Positions 29,633-41,179 of a stretch of 64,000 bases of DNA are shown piece by piece. A model generated the notes under the pieces. That model searched no databases. It was given only the letters and a program-made list of their open reading frames with translations, and had not been told where the DNA came from. The position numbers were made by a program, and so were the translations under genes. Location of the stretch: assembly GCA_028571685.1 (NCBI GenBank), contig CM053154.1:17764001-17828000 (forward strand). Reading direction: 5' to 3'. Every line of letters begins with the position of its first letter. The first letter of the stretch is position 1. This DNA comes from Heterohyrax brucei (lineage: Eukaryota; Chordata; Mammalia; Hyracoidea; Procaviidae).

Positions 29633-31720
29633 ACCATTGGGAAAGGGTCTTCAAAGAGAGTACAGTTGACAAGGAGGAATTCAGGTTGCAACTCCGCTGA
29701 CCTTGAGGGGAGAGAAGCCTCCTGGGTTATCCAGCTGGGCCTCCTGTAATCACAAGGGTCTCTATAAGCAGGAGGGAAACTCAGATGGAGAATAATGGCC
29801 CAGCACTGCTGGTTTGAAGGTGGATAAAAGGACAGCACAGAATGTAGGGGCACCTAGAAGCTTGGAAAGGTAAGGAACCAGGTTCATCCCTGGAGCCTCC
29901 AGAAGAAATGCAACGCTGCCAGAGCCTAACTTTGAGTACGCTGAGATCTGTTAGGCACTTCTGAACTACTGGACTATAAAATAGCAGATTTTCATTGCTT
30001 ACGTGAATGATAACAACAACAGTTTGTCAAGGAGCTGGAAGCAGCAGCATCCGGACGTGTCAACCAGTAGAGTGGTGTTGCGGGGCACTAGTGGCCGTGG
30101 AGCTTGAAGCAGCTCAACAAGGCTATCTGGAATGGGATGAAGAGGCTGACCTGTTTTACAGAGAGTGGCCTTAAGAGGCCTTGGGGAGCGGAGCTCGCCC
30201 AGAACACAGTGCTGGGAGAAGAGCCCACCGCAGAGAAGCAGTGATCCGAGGGACATGACTGCAGGGCTGTGGCAGGGTCTGTGGACCAACAGGTCCATAA
30301 ACCTGAGCCTGAAGTTCAAGTTTCTGACCTTGACTGGATACAAGGGCCCTACACTGAGTTCTAGCTCACAAGGATCCTTTAACCTGTTTACAGAGATAAA
30401 ACCTAAAAATGACCGCCTTTAGTTTTGGCTAGTCAAGGACAAACAAATCGTGGGCATAAAGTTTTAAAGAATTTCAAAAAGGTTTGGGCAGCCTTTGTGG
30501 AGGCAGATGAGCTCTGGGCTGGGTCTGGAGAAGACAAGCTGGGACTCTGCAAATGGGCATCCCGGGACAGGAGAGTCCTGCTCCACTGATAAGCGTGAAC
30601 GAATAATTCCTACCGAGGATGCTTTGTCTGGAGCTTCGAAGGAACCTGTAGGGCTGCTAGTTCTGGTTTGGCTGCATTTCTACCCAAGTCATATCTGGGA
30701 AATGATGATCTTAGCATTTGCAGGAAGAGTCAGCAAATGTATCAGTGACGTGAATCTAAGATCCAGACCCTGGCAACCTCCCAGGAACCAGAATTCAGGC
30801 GTATTTTCACGGAGATGTATGACTTACGCAGGATGACAGGGGTTAGGACTCCCCGGGAGAAAGGGCAGCCTGGAGTGGAAGAGAAATAGACTGGGGTAGG
30901 GGGAGCATGTGGAGAGAGCGTGGGCTGGCTTCTGGGTCTGGAGTCAGGCACCCTGTCTCGCTGGGTACCGACATCCTTCATATCAGGCCGTGTATCTGGA
31001 TTCACTATTGATTTTGAGTTTCCAAACAGCCCCCAAAGTGTTGTATATCCATGGGTTGGAAATCATAGCAGGAAATGGACTGCAAAGGACTTGGAGATGG
31101 ACGAGGGGAAAGTGCTACGCAAAGAGAAAAGGGAAATAGTGCGGAAAAAAAAAAAAAAGACAGAAGGATGTATCCTTGTGGAACTGCAGAGCCTCTGATT
31201 TCAGCGGGACGATTACTGAAGAATTTGCCCTGAAGCTCCTCCTACTCCAATTTACTGACGTTCTGAAACTCAGTTGCAAGTCGAAAACTATACCTGTTAA
31301 CTAAGAGAACAACCGAAGAGTAGACATGAGACGTAAGGAGGAAATGAGCAAAATATAAGGGGAAGGTGAGTTCATTGAATCTGGCTGCCTAGGCTGGCAG
31401 ATCAGAACCTGCAGGGTGGAGAGTCCCTTACAAAGAACCCAGTGTGCTTTCCAGTGTGGGAGAGGAAAGGGTGACAGCTTAGCTGGCATCTGGAGAGCCA
31501 CTAGATGGTGAGACCACTGCACATACAGTTAGGAAACCCAGCAGCCCTTCACACCTGTGGTCTGGGGGATCCAGGAGGACCCAGGGCACTCAGGGCCCTG
31601 AAATGAGATGCAAGGGAGGCTTGGGCACTGGGCCACATGTCCTCCCTTTCCCCAGGGTAACCTGGGCAAATATACTTAATATAAGAATCATGGATAATAA
31701 TGGACTTGGAATAGAAATGC
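29633..31720. other. Intergenic stretch, no recognised gene or repeat
   Basis: About 2.1 kb with low repeat content and no coding signal. One of the few repeat-poor blocks between the two genes. Confidence 0.5.
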
Positions 31721-31724
31721 CTGT

Positions 31725-31830
31725 ATTAGTTTCTTGTAGCTGCTATAACAAATCGCCACAAATGCCATGGCTTAGAACAGCATGCAGCTATTATCTCCCA
31801 GAGCAGGAGGGCAGAAGTAGGGCTTCTAAC
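31725..31830 (-). mobile_element. MLT1-like MaLR LTR end
   Basis: TATTAGTTTCTTGTAGCTGC, TATAACAAATCGCCACAAAT and GGCTTAGAACA follow the reversed 3' end of old MaLR LTRs. Confidence 0.65.
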
Positions 31831-31844
31831 TAGTTTGTTCCTGT

Positions 31845-32095
31845 TCAAACTCCTGCTGAGAATTTGCATTTCTAACAAGTTTCCAGGCCATGCCAGTACT
31901 GCTGGTTAGGGACCAATTCACTGCTAGTGGAGCAGTGGTTCTTAAAATTAATTATACCTAGGCATCATTTGGGCATGTTGTTCAAGTGCAGATTCAGATT
32001 CAGATTCAGTATATCTGGAGTGGAAATGCAAATTCCCAGCAGGGGTTTGAACCAAAATGAGTGGGTCCCAATTGCCAGTTACAAGTTCAGAATAA
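31845..32095. mobile_element. MER5/MER20-like hAT fragment
   Basis: CTGAGAATTTGCATTTCTAA, CTGGTTAGGGACCA, GAGCAGTGGTTCTTAAAATT and ATGCAAATTCCCAGCAGGGG. The same arrangement recurs at 48185-48430. A (GATTCA)3 repeat lies at 31991-32008. Confidence 0.6.
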
Positions 32096-32786
32096 GTCTC
32101 ACTAGGCTACAGTCGAGGCACCACCTGGGCTGCATTCCTCCTGGAGCTTCTGTTTCCTTGCCATCTCCAGTTTCAACAAGCCTCTGCATTCTTTGGCTTG
32201 TGGCCCCTTTCTTCTTGAGAGCCAGGGGTGTAACAGCCTCTGACATACCTCTCGCTCTCTCTCAGAAGGACCCTTGGGATGACATTGGGCCCATCTGGAT
32301 AATCCAGACTGATCTCCTCTTCTTGAGATCTTTAATTTAACCATACCTGTTAAATCCCTTTTTTCAGATAAAGTCACAGATCCTCACGTTCTGAAGGATG
32401 AGGGTGTGGACATCTTTGATGAGGTGTTATTCTGCTGACTACAATGCTTCAGTCTATTCTGGGCTCTTGGATTTATAATTCTATATGTCTTTAGAGAAAT
32501 ACCTTCCTTTCACTCTACTTCATAAGAACATTGTAAAGGAGTTTAAAATAAATAAGCCTCTACGTAAACCAAATCATTACAGGAATATTGGCCAGAATAG
32601 CCTAGGAATATTTTTCTAAATCGGTCGTTTCCTAGAGGTGCAGCTAAAATCCGTTGTACCCACACTGATGTCAGCCTATAATACTCCAGGTGCCAGCTGG
32701 GCCTGGGAGGAGTAGAGGTGCACCTATCACAGGTCCTAGAAGGTGCTGCTCGTGTGTCTTTTTTTTCACCTGCTGTAGAGACTCTG

Positions 32787-32956
32787 GGAAACCCTGGCGG
32801 TGTAGTAGTGAAGTGCTATGGCTGCTGACCAAAAAGGTTGGCACTTCAAATCTGCCAGGTGCTCCTTGGAAACTCTGTAGAGCAGTTCTGCTCTGTCCCA
32901 TAGGATTGCTGAGTTGAAATCAACTCAACAGCAGTAGGTTTGATTTTTTTCTGATA
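32787..32956 (+). mobile_element. AfroSINE, type S, with target duplication
   Basis: Flanked by TAGAGACTCTG (32776-32786) and TAGACACTCTG (32957-32967), an 11-bp duplication with one mismatch. Full length from GGAAACCCTGGCGG. Confidence 0.95.
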
Positions 32957-33102
32957 TAGACACTCTGAGAAGGGGTACCTCACCGCTGTCAGAGGAGGGA
33001 CCTGGGCAGCACAGTATAACACCTACCACAGGGTCACATCGTAGTATCCTTTTATCACTTGCGTTTATCCATTCAGTATTATTTTAAAACTTCATCCATA
33101 TA

Positions 33103-33660
33103 TGAGGTCTGACAAGTTCGTGAACTTATCCTAGAAAAAGTGCTACATACCTTACTGCTGAATATCACTACGATCACCTACTATGGTCACCTTCAACGTA
33201 CTCCCCTTGGGAAGCTGTGCACTGACGCCAGCACCTTCAAAGCAATTTTGGAACTCTTTTTCTGGACTGACCATCAGGGCTGTCATCATATCCCCTTGAT
33301 GTCCTGAAGGTCATCTGAACATCTTCCTTTCAGTATTTCCTTTATCTTTGGGTAAAGAAAAAGGTCACCGAGGGTCACACCAGGCTAGTAGGGAGGGTGT
33401 TCCAATACAGCTATTTGTGTACTGGCTAAAACCTCCCTCACAGGCAACTATATAATTAAGTTTGCAAACTTGCCACTGTGCCACTGTGCTCAATGGCCGT
33501 TCCAGAAAGTTCCAAACTTGCTTTGAAGGGTAGACTAGGCACTGGCATCGATGCATGGCTTCCTAAGGGGAGTACTTCGAAGGTGACCACAGTGACATTC
33601 AGCAATGAGATATGTAGCACTTAAAACAATTAAGTTCACGGACTTAATTGTTGGAAGTCA
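33103..33660. mobile_element. Fold-back mariner-like DNA transposon
   Basis: 558 bp between TA dinucleotides. The left end TGAGGTCTGACAAGTTCGTG and the complement of the right end TGACTTCCAACAATTAAGTC are imperfect terminal repeats. Similarity between the arms runs about 160 bp (33103-33265 against 33500-33660), sharing AAGTGCTACATA, GCTGAATATCACT/GCTGAATGTCACT, GTACTCCCCTTGGGAAGC/AGTACTCCCCTTAGGAAGC and TTTGGAACT. Ordinary mariners have terminal repeats of about 30 bp. The centre (33350-33450) holds reversed transposase-like remnants. Confidence 0.7.
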
Positions 33661-33685
33661 TAGTGAGCATTGTATTGCTACTGGC

Positions 33686-33892
33686 ATCCCCGAGAGGTGC
33701 CAGTGGTTAAGTGCTTGGATGCAAACCAAAAGTTGGGTGGCTTGACTACACCTAGAAGTTCCTTAGAAGAAAGACCTGGCAGTCTTGCAGAAATCAGTCA
33801 CTGAAAACTGAAGCCCCGAAATCCAGTGCAGCAGTTTTTCTCTAACAGCCGTGTGGTCACCATAAATAGGAATCAGCTCAGTGACAACAGCT
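33686..33892 (+). mobile_element. AfroSINE, type L
   Basis: TAGAAGAAAGACCTGGCAGT and CACTGAAAACTGAAGC. About 25 bp to the right of the mariner. Confidence 0.8.
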
Positions 33893-34413
33893 TTGGATGT
33901 TCTTTGTTGCTACTATTATTAAGATTGTTTGCAGTCTTTCACCATTCTCTTTGGTGATGTGTTCAGTCCTTGCAGGTGCGGTATGTGCATTCCCCCAACT
34001 TTCCCAGAAGGCATCAACTCTCCAAGGTGGTTCTCCCAGCGTATGTTCCCACAGGAGTCAATGAGAGCACCCTTTAGCCTCACAGTGGGTAATATTAGTA
34101 GATCCTTTAAATGCTGCTCATCAGCTGTGTGTGCATGACACCATCAGCCTGTTCTATCCCTTCTGCAGAGAGGTGTGTTCAAAGTTCTAGTGTGGCCCCA
34201 GAAGGCGGCTGAGTGTCTTTCAGATGCTTTGAAGAACAGCACCTAAATTTAAAAGACAAATATCTCCTGCCAATATTGACCTCATTCACCTGAATTAGTG
34301 TTGACAGTCTTTATCATGAAACACAAACTTTGCTTCACGTGGCTTTCTGGGGATTTGCACTCTACCGAGCAAGAGAAGGGAGAACCAAACTGCCACCAAG
34401 GGAAATGGCTTTG
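33893..34413. other. Intergenic stretch, no recognised feature
   Basis: Unique-looking sequence between a SINE and a solo LTR. Confidence 0.5.
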
Positions 34414-34418
34414 AAATT

Positions 34419-34910
34419 TGTCATGGATTGAATTGTGTCCCAGAAAAATGTGTGTAGCAGTTTGGCTAGGGTGTGATTCCTGGCATGCTGTGATGTTATG
34501 TTGTAAATCCTGCCTCTATAATGTTAATGAAGGAGGCTGGGTGAGGCTGTGTTGGTGAGGCAGGATTTACTGTGTAAGATTGTCTTGTGCCTTGAGGTCA
34601 CCTCTTGGGATAAAAGGAAAGTGAAGCAAGCAGAGAAGTGGGGGACCTTGCACCACCAAGAAAGCTGTTCCCAAGAGCAGAATTCATCATTTGGAAAGGA
34701 CACGAGTTCCCTGTGCTTCAGAAGGTTCCAGTCCAGGGGAAAACTGATGACAAGGACTTTCCCCCAGAGCCAACAGAGAAAGCCTTCCCCTGGAGCTAAC
34801 ACCCTCACTTTGGACTTTTAGCCTGTTGGACTGTCACAAAATAAAATGTCTCTTTTTAAAGCCATCTACTTCTGGTATTTCTGTAACAACAGCACTAGGT
34901 GACAAAAACA
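34419..34910 (+). mobile_element. Solo MaLR-like LTR with 5-bp target duplication
   Basis: 492 bp starting TGTCATGGATTGAATTGTGT and ending GACAAAAACA, flanked by AAATT at 34414-34418 and 34911-34915. Five-bp duplications fit ERVL/MaLR integration. AATAAA is at 34840-34845. This is the most complete reference copy of this LTR family in the window. Confidence 0.85.
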
Positions 34911-35054
34911 AAATTCATGCTATTTGACTCACTGGGCAAATAAACAGTCTTACCGCTTTGTCCACGCAGCCTCCACTCCTGCTCTGTGTTTCTGCCCACC
35001 CAGACTTACTCAGATCCACGACCTTCTTTATGAAACTCTTCCAACCAGTTTGAT

Positions 35055-35150
35055 GCTGTTGTGAGTTACTGCTGAGTTGATTCCAGCTCATGGAGACCAC
35101 ACATGCATTATAGAGTGGAACATGGGGTTTTCTTGGTTGTCACCTTGATG
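35055..35150 (-). mobile_element. AfroSINE, type L, truncated
   Basis: TGCTGAGTTGATTCCAGCTC, AGTGGAACATGGGGTTTTC. The head is missing. Confidence 0.65.
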
Positions 35151-35487
35151 GAAGTTGCAATGTCACTATATTCGCAAGTTCTTAGTGGAAGACTATTTAG
35201 AACAGTGCATAGACCAGACACCTTTAGTGATGTGGTTAACAAGCTTTTGTTACTCACCCGAATGAGCAGGTCATGATGAGTAGCACAGTACATACCATCA
35301 CAGCCTGGGTTCCCCAAAATTAGGCTCCCATCCACTGGGTTGTATGCCCCACTTCACGTCTCAGGATGAGAACTCCTGAAATTCTCATTTCCAGGATTAA
35401 ATATTGTTGGGCAGCTATGTCTGCATGACAAATAACATGTACAAAGAGCAGGAAGGGGAAGGGGTGGTAATAGAGTTGTAATAAAAG

Positions 35488-35649
35488 GTAGCCTTGGCGC
35501 TGTAGTGATTAACTGCTCCACCTGCTAACCTAAAGGTTGGCGGTTTGAAACTGCCAGGTGCTCCTTGGAAACTATTGAGGAGTTCTACTCCACCCTGTAG
35601 GGTCCTATGAGTTGGAATCAACTTGACAGCAGTGGATTTGGTTTGGTTT
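35488..35649 (+). mobile_element. AfroSINE, type S
   Basis: GTAGCCTTGGCGCTGTAGTG to GACAGCAGTGGATTTGG. Full length. Confidence 0.9.
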
Positions 35650-35784
35650 CTTGGTGGCATAGCCTTTAAGGAGTTCAGCTGCTAACAAAATGCAGGCAGT
35701 TCAAATCTACCAGTGGTTTCTTGAAAACCCTGAACAGCAGTTCTATTCTGAGTCAGCTTTGACTCAATGTCAATAGATTTGTTT
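35650..35784 (+). mobile_element. AfroSINE, type S, directly following another
   Basis: TTGGTGGCATAGCCTTTAAG to TCAATGTCAATAGATTTG. Internal deletion before the tail. Confidence 0.8.
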
Positions 35785-35825
35785 GTCTAATAAAAACCAA
35801 AAATAAATAGAAAGAAGAAACCACC

Positions 35826-35983
35826 AAAACGAAATCTAGTGCTGTTCAGTTGATTCCGACTCATAGTGACCCTATAGGGCAGAGTAGAACTGCCCCATAG
35901 AGTTTTCAAGGAGCACCTGGTGGATTTGAACGGCCAACCTTTAGTTTAGCAGACATAGGACTTAACCACTGCACCACCAGAGT
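35826..35983 (-). mobile_element. AfroSINE, type S
   Basis: TTGATTCCGACTCATAGTGA, CCCTATAGGGCAGAGTAGAA. Tail-to-tail with the preceding copy. Confidence 0.95.
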
Positions 35984-36180
35984 ACTGATAAAACTGGGTG
36001 GTCCCCTGTAGACAGTGGACATCATCTACTGTCCCTGCTCAGACAGTTCTAGACTTTCTGTCGCTAGAGAACAGCCCTCCACTCTTGACGCCCACTAAGA
36101 CAGAGTTCTGAGTTACTTCATTCAGCAATGGGCTCCCTCTCAGGCACATACTTTACTTTGTGTCTACTATGTCTGTTAGC

Positions 36181-36341
36181 GGAAACCCTGGGAGCGTAGT
36201 GGGTTATGTGCTACCTCTGTTAACCGAAAGACTGGCAGTTCAAATCTGCCAGGCACTCCTCAGAAATTCTATGGGGCAGTTCTACTCTGACTTCTAGGCT
36301 CACTATAAGTTGGACCCAACTTGACAGCAGTGGTCTTGGGT
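36181..36341 (+). mobile_element. AfroSINE, type S
   Basis: GAAACCCTGGGAGCGTAGTG to TTGACAGCAGTGGTCTTGGG. Full length. Confidence 0.9.
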
Positions 36342-36539
36342 TGGCTGTGTCCATCAGCAACTAGAGAGATGATGAAAGGGGCAATTATAACATAGTATAA
36401 CTGTGCATCCAGCAAAAGCTGATTGCCAGGACTTTCTTCCACGGCACTCTTGGCAGAGTTTAGTTTAGAGTTAGATTAGTGGTGCCACCTAATGGCCTTA
36501 TCCAACCCATTTAGCACTTGATTATACCTTTGTGGGTTT

Positions 36540-36705
36540 TTTAGGGCAGGTTCAGCAACTTTGGGTACACAGAAGCATCACCTGCAGAGCTTTTAACTCC
36601 CAGGCCAGAGGCTCTGCTTTCATTGGTCAGAAACAGGAACAGGGCCTTGGGTTGTTTGAAAGCTCCCTAGGCTGACTTACTTGCAGCCAGGTGTGAGAAC
36701 CACCC
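36540..36705. mobile_element. MER5/MER20-like hAT fragment
   Basis: AGAAGCATCACCTGCAGAGC, GGCTCTGCTTTCATTGGTCA and CAGGTGTGAGAACCACC. Confidence 0.55.
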
Positions 36706-36904
36706 AGACGAATCCTATCCTCTTTGAGTTTTACATTAGAGTAAACTGAAGCCCAGGGATCTCCAAACAGAAATATACACTAAGTGCCCAGGAGAGTGAC
36801 CTCTCTGCCAGGCCAAAGAATCTTCTCACAGCAGCCTCTGTGGGTGAGACAAGAGCTGCAGTTCTTAACAACGCCACCCAGACAAGCTACATCATCATAC
36901 AAGC

Positions 36905-37060
36905 TAGGCCTGTCATTAAGAATTAATTCATCCCTTCAAGGCTTGGTTCAAATGCTCCCTTTTCCCTGACATCCTTCCTTCTCGCTTCCTCCCACCCCAC
37001 ATCCAGCTAAACCTGCCAGGCCCTTCGGTCATTATCTCTATTTAACCTGTCTGAACCAGC
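36905..37060 (+). mobile_element. L2 LINE 3' fragment
   Basis: CCTTCAAGGCTTGGTTCAAA, TGCTCCCTTTTCCCTGACAT match the L2 3' region. A MIR/L2-like block ACTGAGCACCTACTATGTGT sits at 37145. Confidence 0.65.
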
Positions 37061-37384
37061 AAAGGGCTGATGCAGGTTTTCCTTTTTCACAAAATCCCAA
37101 GAGGGGGGAAAGGGGGACATTAATTTTATCATCCAACAGGCATTACTGAGCACCTACTATGTGTCAGGTGCTCTATTAAACTGCGAGGACAGAGCATTAA
37201 CACAATGTGACATAACAGGTCTTCGATATGAGGGTGACAGGGGCTCGCTGGGAGGGTGGGACACATGTAAAGGAGGAGGGTGGAGCCTGGGTGGGGAGGG
37301 GAGTTTCTCTGAGGGAGGGTCTTCAAGCTGGCTGTGGAGGAATGCTGTTAGCCACCTCAAGTCAGCCCCCAGCTCACACAACCC

Positions 37385-37625
37385 TCTGCACAATGAAACA
37401 AAACATGTCCAGTCTCGTGCCATCCCCAGGGATGGTCACAATGACTGAACTGTTTTGGTCTATAAGGTTTTCATTGGCTGATGTTTGGTAGTACGTTGCC
37501 AGGTCTTTCTTCCTGATCTTAGCCTGAAAGCTCCGTTGAAACCCATTCAAGATCATAACAGCACATAATCCTCCACTTTCAGATGGGTAATGGTTCGCCA
37601 GGAGGTCCATTGGCAGGGACTTGAA
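37385..37625 (-). mobile_element. AfroSINE, type X
   Basis: AATGAAACAAAACATGTCCA, GGTTTTCATTGGCTGATGTT and CTTTCTTCCTGATCTTAGCC. Same order of blocks as at 7583 and 49987. Confidence 0.7.
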
Positions 37626-37627
37626 CC

Positions 37628-37731
37628 TAAGAAACCCTAGTGGCAGAGTGGTTATGTGCTATGTCTGCTAACCAGATGGTTGCCAGTTCAAATCCCCTAG
37701 GTGCCCCTTGGAAACTCTGTGGAGCAGTTCT
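37628..37731 (+). mobile_element. AfroSINE, type S, 3' truncated
   Basis: GAAACCCTAGTGGCAGAGTG to GTGGAGCAGTTC. Head-to-head junction with the type X copy. Confidence 0.85.
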
Positions 37732-39060
37732 TCACCCAGTGCACCTGGAGGGACTGCACGCCCCGCCCCCTCAGCTGACCTCCCTGGGAAACACCCACAA
37801 AGGAGATTTCAGGGTCGGGTCACTGCTTTGAGGTTGCTCAGTGTGGTCTCAGGACGCTCTGTGGCAGTGTTTCTGACCTTGTGAATCTTGTGAATCAGTG
37901 AATCTGATCTTGTGAACTGGAAACTAGAGCACGGAATCCCCAGAGGCCAGAAACGCAACAATTTGCATTTGAATATGAGTGACTTCAGGCGAAAAAAAGT
38001 TGCAAGGCGACTAAAGATCTGGGACTGGAATGGGGAAAAGTCGAGTTTAGCTTTTGTGAGGCCTAAGATTCCTACCGATGCTTCTCAACAGCGTTGTTTC
38101 AGTTTCGTTCTTGGAAAGGACAGTGAATTCTCGTTTTAAATTCGCTCTGCATACACTGATGATTGACTGTTGTCTGGAGACTGTGGATTTGCCGAGTCTT
38201 GGATGATAAACTGTAGAGGATTTAGGGAGGAGGTAATTAAAGGGGCTGAAACGTGGGTGTGGGGGTTGGGGTGGTGACAGGAGTTGGGGGAGGCAGGACA
38301 GAGCTATCGAGTGGCCCCCTGCCTGCTAGAAGGAGCTGTAGTTACTGGAAGAGCTTCGGGAGAGGGCTACCGGACAGGACAATCGGCTGGGGGATGGCTG
38401 CGCGCAGTGCGAGGCGTGGGAAAGCTTGGAATTAGGGGTGTGGGATAAAGCACAGAATCCGGCATCACAAAACTTGGTCTTAGAGTCCTAGTTCTGAAAC
38501 AGAGGTTTCTTAACTTTATGACTTTGTAAACATTCTCTCCTTCGTTTCTTCTTCCCTTGTAGGATGGAGATGTTTGGTCACTGCCTTCTGCTCTCTGCAA
38601 CATGGGTCATCGGCCGCCCCACCCTCCCCCACTGGAGCGAAGGATTGTTTGAGCGCTGTTCAAGCAGAGTAAGGACTGGACCGCGTCATCTCACCCTGCT
38701 GGTCCCAGCTGAACGGCAGGGCTAGGAACCAGTCACGGGTGACCAGTAAGCAGAGACTTGCAGCTGGTTTCAAAAGGATGAGCCAAGCATTTGGGTTCCT
38801 TCCTGAGAATTGAGAGGAAAGCCAGCACCCACTGGTGCTAGTCTGCAGGCACTACTGGTCATAGCGCGGAATGGAGAGTGGGGGCAGTGCTGGGCCAATT
38901 GCAAGACGAAAAACGAGGAAGGAGGCAGGAAGTGCAGGCAGAAAAAATGCAGCCCCCGTCATCCACTCTCCAGTCCCAGCCAGCCTGAAGCTCCCTGAAC
39001 GCTATTTCCTGTCCTCGGATTCCTGGAGATGCTGACATTCTTGCCATTAAGTGAAATAGC
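37732..39060. other. Intergenic stretch, no recognised gene
   Basis: About 1.3 kb, unique-looking, with a G-rich patch at 38250-38300. No coding signal. Confidence 0.5.
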
Positions 39061-39063
39061 AAA

Positions 39064-39245
39064 CACGTTGCTATGGAAGTGACTCCAACTCATGGCGACC
39101 CCTTGTGTTACCAGTAGAATTGTGCTCCACAGCGTTTTCTTGTCCTTAATCTTTAGGGACTCAGATGTCCACCAGGCCTTTTCTCTGGGGTGCCACTGGG
39201 CAGATCTGAACCATCAATCTTGTGGTTAGCCACTAAATTCACTGC
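39064..39245 (-). mobile_element. AfroSINE, type L
   Basis: GACTCCAACTCATGGCGACC, TCCACCAGGCCTTTTCTCTG. Confidence 0.8.
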
Positions 39246-39249
39246 CTTC

Positions 39250-39367
39250 AATTCCAGAACAGACTTGAACTGCTCCATAGAGTTTCCAAGAAGCACCTGG
39301 TGGATTCAAACTGCTAACCTTTTGGTTAATGGTTGTAGCACATAACCCCTCTGCCCCCCGAGTTTCC
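39250..39367 (-). mobile_element. AfroSINE, type S, lacking its 3' end
   Basis: GACTTGAACTGCTCCATAGA to CATAACCCCTCTGCCCCCCG. It abuts the preceding copy. Confidence 0.85.
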
Positions 39368-39784
39368 CTGCAGGTACAAATCATTTGTGCCACTCAGGGG
39401 CCGATCCTCACCGTGATGTCCATTTTTCCTTCCCCAAGTTGCTAAATGAGTTACTACTCACGAGACCATCACTAACCCCTCCTATTGGGGGAGTGTTATA
39501 AGAATTCAATGTTGTCACCTACAGGGACGGCTTACAGGGCTCAAACCATCCTGAAGGCACCATGGCCCTCAACCTGCTGCCACTTCCCTGTCTCTGCTTC
39601 AGCGATGCTCATCCTTTCCTGATTATTGTCAGTCCCCCCACCACATCCCAGGGCAGACAGGACCTGTTCCACCCTGTTCCTGCTCTGGTATGTCCACAAC
39701 GTCTGTAAAGTAATATCTGGCTTGAAGCAGAGCTTCCAGTAATACTGAAGATTGATAGAACGCATGAATGCTCACACTGCCCAC

Positions 39785-40340
39785 CTAGTCACCCAAGTTG
39801 CTGGAGGAACTGCAGAGTCATGCCCCAGCTCTTGCCCGGTCCTCATATCCTGTGCTCAGGCAACAAGCCCTGGAGTGGAACTTTCTGGATGTTTCTCCTG
39901 TTGGTCCTCTCCTCCCTTTGCTGCCCAGTGATCTCTCACCTGGCTGGTACAATGGCCTCCTGCAGACCCCCTCCTCATCACGTCCAGGGATCCCTAGCCA
40001 AACCATTTGGTGCTACCTCTTCCTTGTACCCTTCTCTCCAGCCTCTCCTCCTTCACTCTCAGCTTCTTCTTTTGCCTCCCAAAATACTGAACGTCTGGAT
40101 CCTGACATCACTCATTTCCTTATCTTTGTCACCTCTCCTGGCACCTCACCAATCTAACTCGTCTTCTGGGATGACACTCGGCCACCACCCCTTTGGAGGC
40201 TTTCCCGAGCTGGTTCGGTGCCCCTCCCCTGGGTTCCCAGAATCCCTTGTGCTGCATTTTACTGCAGCAGGCTCGGCAGCGTTTGCTGTGTTGTTCACTT
40301 GTCTGACTTTTCTACAAGATGGTAACACACACTCTGACTC
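39785..40340 (+). mobile_element. L2 LINE 3' region
   Basis: CTAGTCACCCAAGTTGCTGG, GATCTCTCACCTGGCTGGTA, CAATGGCCTCCTGC and CCTTTGGAGGCTTTCCCGAG keep L2 3'-end order over 500 bp. Confidence 0.7.
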
Positions 40341-40374
40341 CCCCTGTCAGTTCTGAGAGCTTTCTGTGAAATGT

Positions 40375-40535
40375 TTGGAAGTAGACTTAGGTCTAGGGTC
40401 CCCTCTGCTCTTTACTAGTGTGTACAACTTTGGACCAGTTGTTTACCCTCCTTAAGCCTCAGTTTCTTTACCTGTACAGACAGGAGTAATGTGAATGCCT
40501 GCATCACATGGTTATTGTGAACAATAAAAGGCAGT
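40375..40535 (+). mobile_element. MIR
   Basis: TGGACCAGTTGTTTACCCTC, AAGCCTCAGTTTCTTTACCT and CACATGGTTATTGTGAACA. Confidence 0.7.
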
Positions 40536-41179
40536 GCCTGTCACCGTTTCCAGGATGCCTGGCTCTTGGGGACAGCGCTGTCTACGTTGACTGCTCTTAC
40601 TATTAAGAAAACTGTTCCTAAGCCTACGGCAGCACAAGGTCTCCATCGCCACAGCTGGATGTGCTGCTGTTCCAAGGAAGGATTCAGAAGTCTTTAGAAA
40701 ACTCAACGACCCTCAAATAGTCCTTCAAGGAAGCTGGGGAGAATGAGAAACCAGGCATCCTGAAAATACCACGATGGAGAATTTTGAAGCAAAACCTAAA
40801 AGTTTAAACCATGAATCTCTTTGGGAGGAGACAGAAGGGAGGACTTGGGTATGTTAAGGGACTTGCAGGGACAGGTGCCGAAAGTAAAGAGCTGTGGCTC
40901 TCAGTGGCCAGGTGGCAGTGTAAAAGGCAGAGCTGACAAGGACAACTCTGCCCAAGGCAGATAGGCGCCGGGCCAGTGGGAAGCCGGGTGCTCCCGTCAC
41001 TGTCGGCCAAGGTGGCGCTAGAAATTCTAGCCCTCTCAGGAGAGCCCTGAGGAATAACCGGTAACTGGGTGCGGGCGAGGTGCAGCAGGCTGATGTCTGC
41101 AACAGAATTCAAGACTCTGTGATTGGCAGCTGCTGGCCAGAGAGATGCCAGGAGGGTAGATGCTATCCCCAAAGAAGCG
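40536..41179. other. Stretch upstream of the AFAP1L2 promoter
   Basis: No repeat recognised, with G+C and CpG rising toward 41200. It could hold distal promoter elements, but no specific site is claimed. Confidence 0.5.
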
